In this document: positions 55,301-64,000 of the stretch, one piece after another
Layout: each line of letters opens with the position of its first letter
How positions within the stretch are numbered: position 1 is the stretch's first letter
NCBI GenBank assembly: GCA_027924585.1
Contig: BSBM01000606.1
Coordinates: 12,591,501-12,655,500 of the forward strand
Direction of reading: 5' to 3'
Origin: Larix kaempferi
Lineage: Eukaryota; Streptophyta; Pinopsida; Pinales; Pinaceae
DNA length: 64,000 nucleotides
Translations under genes and position numbers: made by a program
The notes under the pieces: generated by a model
The model's database searches: none
Told to the model about the DNA's origin: nothing
The model's input: the letters and a program-made list of their open reading frames with translations, nothing else

Positions 55301-58300
55301 AAATCTCGTAAATTGTCGTCATGAGTGATTTCATCTATCGCTGACTCTTTAAAAATTCCATCGTTTGTCAGAAAATGCAGTACCTGTGTATCATTATCAA
55401 ACACACGCCAATTAAAAATGTTATCAGGTATGGAAGGTCTAAAAATTAATTCAACAGAAAAGAATTCTGGCGAAAAATTTTCTGAAGGAATCAATTTGGA
55501 AGCTACATTTGCCAATAAGTTTGCTTCTTGGTTTTGACTTCTAGGAACAGAATTTATGTTAAATGCATCAAAATATGTAATAATATTCCATACCTCCTTC
55601 TGATAACTTTGCAAATGTTCAGATAAACAATGAATGGAATTACGCACCTGTCTAACGATGATTTCTGAATCGCCAAAGACCACAATCTCTTTGATGCCCA
55701 AATCGATTGCTTTTTTCAATCCTTGAATCAAAGCTTCATATTCAACCATATTATTTGTACAACTAAATTCTAGTCTACAGGCTATACAAGTCTTTTTACC
55801 TTGAGGATCTATTAGCAGACAACCGGCGCCCGCTCCTTCCTTAGATTTTGCACCATCGAAATAAAGAGTCCAAATAGAATTATGTGCAATTACTTTGCTT
55901 TCTATGATATTTACAATATTTACATTATTTTCATCACCAATGGTCTCCTTAAGGGAACAGTTAGGAGAAATAACTGTTACATTGCAAATCTCAGATTGCT
56001 GGCTGCTTACTGGAAGGAGAGAGTTTTCAGCTTTGAAATCTCCAAAACCTAACTCATACATGTAGTTTCCCATAATGGAATCAGAAAATAACACAGGTTC
56101 ACTAGGATCATGTAATTCTGTAACAGTATGTTTCATGTACCTTTCTCTTTGTATCTTTATCTGATTTGCTTTTCCATTTTTTGGTAACCACAAGGTTGAC
56201 CAATCAGTGGCAAAGAAACCATTTAGCTGTTGAGACCAATCCCTACTTAAGAACAGTCCATATGCATCAGGTATATCAGCGATTACGATATCTATGATTT
56301 GATAGACTGAAGGATTACAAGCAATCCTAACTAAGACATCTTTCATCTCTCCGACAACCTTCACATTTGTTCTATCTAATTGAGTTATTTGTGCATTGGA
56401 TGGGACAAATTTGCCATTTAATTTCTTACACACAGATAAAGGCATAACATTAGAAGATGCTCCTGAATCTACCATGCAATTGTGGACATTTCTATTAAAA
56501 ATTTCAAAGGTAAGTAAGAATGGAGGTGTAGTTGACTTAGAGTTCTTACCTATCAAAGAAGCTTTATCAGCTGATGTTTTCCCTTTATCAGTTGCTGTTG
56601 GATCATTGCCTAAACTGTTTGCAGCAACATTTTGCTTTGTATTAGGGATGATCGTGATTACCGCAGGATTGATAATAGGACTACCAGGCATTGGATAGAT
56701 TTGAAGGAGATCGTACATACTAATGTTTGCACGTGTCTTCTTCAAATCTTCAATTATGTCATATTGTAAATCCAACTTCGGAGCGTTTTGAATGGTTTGG
56801 GTAGCCTTATTTGACTGAGTTTGTTTATTCAGTTGTGAGTTATTATTATCAGTGTTTGAAGTTGAGCTTGAAGCACCGGGAGTATTTGCAATTGTTTTAC
56901 TACGCGTATTATATGCGTGTTGTCCTGGGGGTGGGCTTCTGTTCTCATGTTTTTCACAAAATTATCCCAGAAGTGTCCATTAATTTGTTGAGGTTCTTCT
57001 GATTCATCTTCATTTTCAGATTCTTCATCCTCTTTGTTCTGATTTATTTCTTGACTAGTTGTTTCAGATAAAGAGAGAACAGCTCGAATTGTGTTAAAGA
57101 TCTCTTCATTAGCAGCTATATCTGGGGGTGCATTCTTATTGTTTGCGTTTGGGTTTGGTCTAAATTGATTTCTGAAGTAATCCCTAGAAGGGGAAGCTTC
57201 AGAGCTAGTTTTTTTTAACCCAATAACTTCATTAGTTAACGTTCGAATAGCATTCTGTAGCTGTTCCACATCGAAAGCTTTATCTTTATCTGAACTAGAT
57301 CTTTCTACTTTCTTTCGAGGAAAAGAATCAGTTTTACCACTCCTTTCTGGTTCATAAGACATAAAATCTTTTTCTACTTTAATTGCCTCATCAAATGTTT
57401 CTATCAGTGTTGTTTTTCCAGCTCTCTTAACAAACATTCCAGAATTCCTAGGTAAGGCTGATGTATAATTTTCGATGATTATATCTTCCGGTGGTTGAGA
57501 AGCAATTGGAATTTTATTTTTTAATGTTAGAAACCTTTGATTGAAGTCTTTAATCCTTTCTTTGGGTTCCATTTTAATTCTAGATAATTCTAGGGCTAAA
57601 AGAGCAGGTGTTTTATCTTCCCCAAATTTATCTAAAAAAACTTTATTAAATTCCTCCCAGTTTGTAATAGATCCTTGTACTAATGAAAAATACCAGGTAG
57701 AGGCTCTTCCCTCAAAAGTGAGAGGAAATAATCGACAGACAACATCCTCATGCTGAACATTTAAGGTTTGAACAGCTAACATGAATTTATCAATATGCAC
57801 CTCTGCTGGTTCTTTGTCATCTGGGTTAAATTTAGGAAGAATTTTATCTGAATGTTTTGGTAATGGGTGTTGTACCCCAGGAATTGCTACAGCAGCTGCC
57901 CTTAACCAAGGGAGCTGTGGATTGGGTGGAGGGGGTGGAGGATTACCTCCTCCTCCTGCATTTCCTGCCATTGGACTGCCTTGAGAACTAGAAGAACTCT
58001 CAGAATGAGAAGATCTTGGACTGTTAGGCGGTGACTCAGGAGGAGAAGGTGGCTAATCAGAACCACTTCCCGAAATTAACCTCCTTGTGGTATTGGTTTG
58101 TGTGATCTGTCTTTGATAACTTTCAGCTTGATGTTGAGGAGTATTATCAGTTATTTCCAAATCTTCTGTAACTATGGTCAATTGTGGGTTATGTCGCTGT
58201 TGTCTAGGAAGACCATAATCTATTGGAGTAATACCTAACTGATTTGCGTAAGCTCTAGTAAGGATATGTCTGGATTCTTCTAGAGTTTGAGCACTTTGTG

Positions 58301-58427
58301 CGGGAGTAAATGGAGAAGTAATAGGATCACGTTCAAGGATATTCCTTACAGTTTCACTAAGAGGTGATATACTAATTTCCGAAGATTGTTGGCTGGTTGG
58401 AAATGTTTCATTAGTCTCACCTGCCAT
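52348..58427 (-). pseudogene. Gypsy-4 gag-pol with extra RNase H between protease and reverse transcriptase
   Basis: Starts at ATG 58427 (MAGETNETFP), only about 30 bases past the primer site. Gag (57971-57300 core, FEGRASTWYF) has no clear zinc knuckle. TAG at 58055-58053 interrupts it, and a frameshift near 56940 separates it from pol. Pol, one frame 56775-52348: protease DSGASS near 56470; an RNase H of the archaeal-like type (YFDGAKSKEG, EYEALIQGLK, GDSEI) at about 55880-55500, whose last catalytic Asp reads Asn in QEANLLAN; TAA at 54984-54982; reverse transcriptase with YLDD near 54490; TAG at 54387-54385; the usual gypsy RNase H; integrase HHCC (53400-53270) and D, D, E intact (IDIIGP, VFDNASYF, GLAEST). 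No chromodomain. The lineage is Tat-like. Confidence 0.85.
55500..55885 (-). other. Extra (archaeal-type) RNase H domain in Gypsy-4 pol
   Basis: About 125 residues with the four RNase H strands and acidic residues: Asp in LYFDGA, Glu in EYEAL, Asp in GDSEI, and Asn in place of the last Asp. It lies between protease and reverse transcriptase and is distinct from the RNase H that follows the reverse transcriptase. Tat-group elements are known to carry such a second RNase H. One catalytic residue is lost here. Confidence 0.75.
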
Positions 58428-58439
58428 TACTTAATTCAG

Positions 58440-58457
58440 GCCCTCCTTCTAGCGCCA
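58440..58457 (-). promoter_or_regulatory. Gypsy-4 primer-binding site
   Basis: Minus-strand TGGCGCTAGAAGGAGGGC begins two bases after the block end at 58460. It has the form of a plant gypsy primer site. I am not certain which tRNA it matches; arginine tRNA is reported for some Tat elements. Confidence 0.6.
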
Positions 58458-59738
58458 TTTGTTGGCCTGATTTTATGAATCAAGGCCAATAAAGAGGTTT
58501 TATCCACACAATCAACTTAAAGCAGTATCCGGTGTGTTTAAATTAACAAGACCTCGCAGGTTATGGTCCTGCTACCAGCTAGTTTGTCTCTTAAGGAAAC
58601 CTCAAAACTAGCAAAATCTAACCTATTGTAATGTTTATCCTCTCTATATATTTACAAATGTTCTAAACTGCTTTCGGAAAGAAAGACTTCAATTTTTGTG
58701 AAATTTTCTAAGTATGAAAGTTTAATTACAGTATGCAGAATGATTTAACAATGCTAAAAATAAAATAAACTTAAAACTAACCTATCTATCCTATTTAACC
58801 CTATCTCAGCTGAGAGCAGAGTTGAAACTAAGATTAATTATTAATCTTATAACAGAAAATTGAAGTATGATATAAACCAAACATGTTCAAATTATAACAA
58901 CAATTACTCTGCTATATAGAAATGGAGTTGAATTTCAACCTAAGAGACACAGTCAAATTTCATTTCCAGAGCTGATTAATAATTATTGTTCAAGACAGTC
59001 ATTCAAATTTGAGATAATGTTTATTTAAAATTCACCATTAACATATAAATGAAACTTTAAATAAACAAAAAATTATATCATTCAAGCTAATGTTTATAGT
59101 GAACACACTAATGAACCAACCACATTGATATATGCATTCAATAACTAATCTTGAGACGACAAAGTGAGAAATCGTTTAAACATGAGTATGACACAGCATA
59201 CAGAGTTCGCATATAAACAGAAGATGACAAACCGAAATATAGGTATATATAAAACCCAAAAATGAATACCATTCACAGCATCATTCGTAGATATCCAGTA
59301 TTATCCACAACAGAGCTTCAGCTTCAAGTTTGAAATAATACTAGCAATAGCAATATGTTTCAAGAAAGTTTTCTTCTACACTTCATCCATCCCCAGTTCA
59401 TCAAAAATCTTCCTTCATATACTAGTGAGAGTCGGTTTTTGCTATAAATGTTGCATGCAACATTATAGGAAATTACTTAACCATAAAAGCATCTAATTAC
59501 ACCAAATGCTAAAAATAGAATCGACTAGCCTGAGTCAAGGCATCTCAGAACATTCTGGGCCATTCAGAATACTCCAACTTGTAACAGATCAGCTATACTT
59601 TCATGCCAACGCATCCACCATATCCTGCATTCCTGGAAGAAAGCGGTGATAAAACCATCCTGCATTAAATTCAATAAATACATCATATCAGAAACGATTT
59701 AACACAGTTAACCGAAATATTAAAACAAAATTATAAAT

Positions 59739-59773
59739 GCATGCCTGTAAAATCTCGGATTTTACAGACATGC
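59739..59773. repeat. Hairpin downstream of the block ORF, copy 2
   Basis: Identical arms and loop to copy 1 at 48212-48246. Confidence 0.85.
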
Positions 59774-59815
59774 TAAATCAAAATAATCGTTACCTGTAAA
59801 CAAGGGAAAGAACTA

Positions 59816-61504
59816 TTAGGCTTCATTATGAAGAGCAACTACTCTTCTAGCTTCGGCCAATTTAGCTTTCAACCTCATAATTTTGACATTTTGTTTTTCA
59901 ATTCGTTCCAAAAGCATCTGGTCCGTTTTTAATATGGATTTCTTAGATTTCTTGAATTGATTCTTTTTCACGTTGGCCTTTTTCCACCTGTCAATCCATT
60001 CTAACAATTCTTTCTTGAACGTTTTATTCTCTTCTTCCAACAAGGCCGTATACTGTTTGCGTTTTCCTCTAGACTCTGCTTTTTTATCCTGATAGATATT
60101 TCCTAATACCTGCTGTAGGGTTTCGTCTTCGCTAGCTACATGAGGAGAACGAGGACTATCACAATGCTGATTGTGTGATGGTTCCAATTGTACAGTGTCG
60201 ACATCTATTTCTAGTTGATTACCCTCGACCTCACCTGATGGCACATCATTCCCCTGGACAGTGGTGGAATTCCCTACACCCATTGCGCTAGGGACAGGTA
60301 TCGGAATATCATCCTCAATATCTACAACTGCGGGTTCGGCAACAGTAGATTTGGAAGTCTGTGGATCAGACCTATACCTTGGAGTAGAATGACGACTATG
60401 CATGCTCCTGGTGATTCTACGTGAAGATGATAAGTTTCCAACCTTCGACCCTTCCTTATCACAACAAACCTGAGCCAAATGGTTCAACTTATGCATAGAA
60501 ATTTTATCACATTCAGCAGGTTTATCAATTTCGTCTTCAGCTGAACCCTCTTTTAATTTTACAGGGTTTCCATCATTATTATCGGGTTGTGATTCATTTA
60601 AAATTTCCCTATAACTGCAAGGAGCTGAAACCCTATCATCATCTTTATCTACCTCATCGTCTACAGACGTGCTTATGGCCTCTGGTTCATTATCCTCTGA
60701 GCTATCATCCTCAGGATCTATAATTTTTCGTTTCCTACGAGCTCGAGGAGACGAATTAGGCCAATGCTGTGTTGGCCCCAATTTACAATCGACTAGGAAT
60801 TCATCCCACGACCGACCTTTTGCGGATAATTGAAATTGCAGTAAAATTTTAATCAGTCCATGGTGACACAGACTATTATCAGGGTTATTAAAGTTCTTTA
60901 CAGACTGTGACATTTTCTTCAGGCTTTGCCACAGATAAAAGGGCAAATTAAGTTTATAACCCTTTACCGCTAACAACAACCGTAAATGATACAAATGCAA
61001 ATGGGAAAAACGTCCACAACAGGTTACGTATCTTACCAAGATTTCATAGTAAGCTCTCCACTCGGGCTTGAGAAATTTTACAGGCACGCCTACTCTCAAT
61101 TTCGTTTTATCTGGTAAAGGCGTAAACAAAGCCAAACACTTCTTCTTATCCACCATAAGGCCTTTAAACCAGCGTTCTCCCACCTGGGGAAGTTTCGTGG
61201 CTTCAGCAATTTTGTCTTCATTGATAACAAACTCAACATCCCCAATTCGCACCCTGTCATTTTTAAAACCCATTGCAAACATTCTGGTAATCTCCACATG
61301 ATGACCATCAAAGCTTTGAAAGAAATGCGTCCATCCCATTTTCTCGAATTTCTGGGCAACCTCCTGATTAGCTTCAATAATTTCATACCCTGAGATTTCA
61401 AAACGATTCAGAGGAGACATGGTTTCTTCAGCACTGTCTGGGCTTAGCCGTGGAATGAAAGGGAACGTGAAAACAGAGGGAATAGGTATCCACACACACG
61501 ACAT
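59816..61504 (-). CDS. Block ORF, copy 2: unknown protein with C-terminal coiled coil
   Basis: Open frame equivalent to 48289-49977, ATG at 61504 or 61420. It differs from copy 1 at seven residues (for example Gly to Asp in IGGVEF, Leu to Ser in WPNLSP, Asn to Asp in KTNQM) and no stop has arisen in either copy, whereas the neighbouring gag-pol has three. Same domain layout as copy 1. Function unknown. Confidence 0.65.
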   Translation of the reverse strand: MSCVWIPIPSVFTFPFIPRLSPDSAEETMSPLNRFEISGYEIIEANQEVAQKFEKMGWTHFFQSFDGHHVEITRMFAMGFKNDRVRIGDVEFVINEDKIAEATKLPQVGERWFKGLMVDKKKCLALFTPLPDKTKLRVGVPVKFLKPEWRAYYEILVRYVTCCGRFSHLHLYHLRLLLAVKGYKLNLPFYLWQSLKKMSQSVKNFNNPDNSLCHHGLIKILLQFQLSAKGRSWDEFLVDCKLGPTQHWPNSSPRARRKRKIIDPEDDSSEDNEPEAISTSVDDEVDKDDDRVSAPCSYREILNESQPDNNDGNPVKLKEGSAEDEIDKPAECDKISMHKLNHLAQVCCDKEGSKVGNLSSSRRITRSMHSRHSTPRYRSDPQTSKSTVAEPAVVDIEDDIPIPVPSAMGVGNSTTVQGNDVPSGEVEGNQLEIDVDTVQLEPSHNQHCDSPRSPHVASEDETLQQVLGNIYQDKKAESRGKRKQYTALLEEENKTFKKELLEWIDRWKKANVKKNQFKKSKKSILKTDQMLLERIEKQNVKIMRLKAKLAEARRVVALHNEA

Positions 61505-62467
61505 GCTAGAAAAGACTTCACATGCTCGAAATCTGATCAAAATCAAATCTCTGAACCTACCATTTTAGTGGGATGGTGATAAATATTACAACCTTCATGC
61601 TACACCATGGATTATGCTAACTTATCTGCGTTTTGACCCTGCCAAGTAGTGACCACTACTTAACTTAACGGAACAGCGATACGAAGACTGCTTAACTTGG
61701 CGAACCAGCGATATGACAACTGATATAACCATTATTAAGATCATTGATTATTGATAGTGGTTCATTATTAATAGGTACGATGGCGTAGTTCGTAATGAGT
61801 GTTAGCAATTAACACTGTCAACAAGGTTTTACCAAACGCATACAATTGTCGAGTCTGTCAAGTGGTGAAGGCCACGTTTCCATGCCAGCTCACCGATCCA
61901 AAGGTTTATCAATTTAACCGTTGATTTAGCGCATGGTCAGTTCATCCAACGATCATCATTATTCTATGACATTACGTCGTAATGTGAAGAAGCATAGATT
62001 GCGTTTTAAGGTTGAGTAGGTATTAATCAAATGGCCAGCTTGGTGTTTGTTTTATTTATATGTACAAACTATATATATACAACACTAAGTCGAAACCTTT
62101 ATACATGGTATTAACACACTATAGTATGTATCATTACATAGGGTATTAACCATATGGGAAACGCTTCCTATATAAACCGTCATTTATTGATTCAGTATGA
62201 TATTGACAAAGTTTATGATAGGATATTACTTATGATATTAGATTCCCAAATTCACTTAGTCTTGAGACTAATAATACCCTAAACAATGAGTTTTATGATA
62301 TTTCTTTGACACAAACCCTTAAGTCACATAAACTCTTTTCAATATTTTAAACAATTTTCAATAAGAATTTACGAAACTTATCAATCCTTCATTCGAAAGC
62401 CAAGTTCGATGATCAAATCCTTATCAGCTTTTAGAGTCATTAATTACTTTTTCTTTGATTAAGAGCA

Positions 62468-62507
62468 CCTTCAGAATCAAAGATTCTGAAGGAGCTCTAT
62501 ATAAATT
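62468..62507 (+). promoter_or_regulatory. Palindrome and TATA box facing outward, block copy 2
   Basis: Same 11-base-arm palindrome and CTATATAAAT as at 50941-50980. Confidence 0.5.
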
Positions 62508-62587
62508 TTAATTCATTTTTCACATAAAGGACTGATCACTCTTCACTTTGTCAAGAAGTGAAGAGGTTGTTGCTTGCTGCCAACAAA

Positions 62588-63874
62588 TGGCGACGACCTG
62601 GGAGAACCAGTTATCTCTGCTTAAAATGAGATGATTAAAACGAAATCTTAGAAACCTGTTAAAGATAATCAAAATCCTTTATTCATATCAAACCTTTATT
62701 TATTCAGATTCATAAGTATAACCCAGATATTTTCCATCTTTTGAAACAAACATATGATTAGAGATAAGCTTACAGATATCATTATCAAAACCAGTGCTTC
62801 TTAGTAAGGATGATCTTACCATCAGCCTCGAATACCTTTCCTCTGAAAACTATCTAGAACCTGTTCCTTGGTTTAGTAATTTCTTGTTTCTTGCTTTGCT
62901 GTTCTTTTCTTTTAAATGATAATTCTGCCTGAAGACTACTACCTGGGTTTGGTGTCCCAACGTGACAGTATCATTCACGAGAGTTGTCTGAAATAAGCAG
63001 GCCGACTCGTGATGAGATCTCCTGTCTTTTAATTTAAAATCAAAAGCCATCACCCTGGTGATCAGAAATGAAGTTATTCCAGGCAACACTGATGATCATG
63101 ATTAGGTCGGCTCATTACTGAGACCTCCTATTCTTCAGGCAAAAGTTATGTTTTATTGGGATTTTCATTGATTTTGTTTTAACTAAATGAGAGATCATTA
63201 CCCAGCATGGTAACCAAATAGTAATGTCAGTCATAAATACCACCAGAAAATGAATCAGCTGGCTCGTGATGAGACCCCTTATCTCTTGGTTTTAAGACCA
63301 AAAGCCATCACTAGTTTCCTAATAATGTCATACCAGAGATATTTATGATTCTGATCAGACCGGCTCATTACTGAGACCTTCCGTCTCTCACTTTAGCTTG
63401 TTATTAGCTGGAACAGATGCTAAACAGTTTTCAAATGACAAAAGTTTTCTAAACCAATGATAAAAATCTGTAAAATTTTTTCAAAAGCACGGGCTTTGAG
63501 AAAGATATATAATAGACTATCCTTATTAAAAAATAACCAGATGAAAGAAAAATCCGGGAAACATTTATAAATAGAACTAACGAAGATTTTTTACAAACTC
63601 AAGAAATTTTGATCAACCCGAACAACTTTAAAAGATTTCAGTTCAAGTCAAAATTTTCAAGACTGATGAGAAAACTGATCTTATTGATATATATTAATTA
63701 CAATTGTCAATCACATATTTCTGTTTTGAGGACTAGTTATATACATGAATTTTAACAATCTGAAATATCTGATATTAACAGATATTGACTCATATACAGT
63801 TAGCTAGTATATATACAAAAATATAAAAACTATTTATAACAGTGAATAAGTATATACAATTTAGACAGCAATTA
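62588..63874 (-). other. Gypsy-4 second unit, 3' untranslated region
   Basis: Repeat of 51061-52347 with a few substitutions, including the four-fold motif and the plus-strand primer-site-like TGGCGACGACC at 62590. Confidence 0.6.
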
Positions 63875-64000
63875 TTAACATAAATATTTCTTAAGAATCA
63901 GTCCGTTCACAGGGAATGTATCAGACTGTCCTTCAAGTGTTTGCAATCGAAAGGTACTTGGACCTATTTTTTCAGAAATAACAAAGGGGCCTAACCAAAG
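63875..64000 (-). pseudogene. Gypsy-4 second unit, last 42 codons of pol (cut by window end)
   Basis: Matches 52348-52473 with one replacement near the C-terminus (Phe to Leu). It shows that a second internal region, not unrelated flank, follows block copy 2. The rest lies outside the window, so whether that copy is functional is unknown. Confidence 0.8.

Larger units (their letters stand above)
58460..62587 (-). repeat. Gypsy-4 LTR-like block, copy 2
   Basis: Same 4,128 bp as 46933-51060. It lies upstream of gag-pol on the minus strand and would serve as its 5' LTR. Minus-strand TATA near 58640, about 180 bases from the block end. Its other side again runs into the 3' untranslated region and pol end of a second unit. 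Confidence 0.6.
46933..64000 (-). mobile_element. Gypsy-4: tandem Tat-like element, period 11,527 bp
   Basis: The stretch 46933-52473 is repeated as 58460-64000 with a constant offset of 11,527 and only about two dozen substitutions (0.4%) by hand count. The duplicated part covers the LTR-like block, the 3' untranslated region and the last codons of pol, so it is not a simple pair of LTRs: on the minus strand the order is pol end, block, gag-pol, block. This is a tandem array sharing a block, continuing beyond the window. The left edge abuts Gypsy-3. No target duplication can be checked. Confidence 0.8.

Overview
The window is a seed-plant nuclear segment made almost entirely of LTR retrotransposons inserted into one another. 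I see no host gene, no tRNA or rRNA gene and no CRISPR array. Ty1/copia elements with initiator-Met-type primer sites, Tat-like Ty3/gypsy elements and a chromodomain gypsy element, stacked with little sequence between them, point to a large-genome plant. A gymnosperm is my best guess, but that is inference. Element names used here (Copia-A/B/C, Gypsy-1 to -5) are local labels.

Layout. 1-2860: mostly unrecognised, with a probable 3' end of one element (polypurine tract plus LTR start at 869). 2861-30639: a nest resolved at base level. An old, decayed Tat-like element on the minus strand (Gypsy-1) was split in its integrase gene by Copia-B (3405-28775, target duplication TTCTC). Copia-B later received Copia-A in its left LTR (3800-9537, TATGA) and the 12.9 kb Gypsy-2 in its 5' leader (10228-23140, CCAGT). 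Hand-counted LTR divergence is about 8% for Copia-B, 1.6% for Gypsy-2 and 0.7% for Copia-A, which agrees with the nesting order. 30640-33982: unassigned DNA with a decayed coiled-coil frame. 33983-42655: a probable gypsy LTR (Gypsy-5) split by Copia-C (34012-40989), which itself holds a solo LTR (34643-35386, AGCTG). 42877-46932: Gypsy-3, a chromodomain gypsy element that has lost its reverse transcriptase and integrase cores. 46933-64000: Gypsy-4, a minus-strand Tat-like element in tandem; a unit of exactly 11,527 bp begins to repeat at 58460 and runs off the window.

How the parts work together. Each element carries, or once carried, the usual set: LTR promoter, tRNA primer site, gag, protease, reverse transcriptase, RNase H, integrase, polypurine tract. 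None looks autonomous. Copia-A is closest, with one stop codon and one lost integrase catalytic Asp. Gypsy-2 keeps long open frames broken only by in-frame stops, mostly TAG, which suggests decay by cytosine deamination.

Most worth a second look: the Gypsy-4 unit (a 4.1 kb LTR-like block with TGTTGGC/GCCAACA ends, primer-site-like sequence and TATA boxes facing outward at both ends, an intact ~560-codon ORF inside, and an extra RNase H between protease and reverse transcriptase); the extra gag-like domain and ~940-codon downstream ORF of Gypsy-2; and an iterated hairpin array before the 3' LTR shared by Copia-B and Copia-C.
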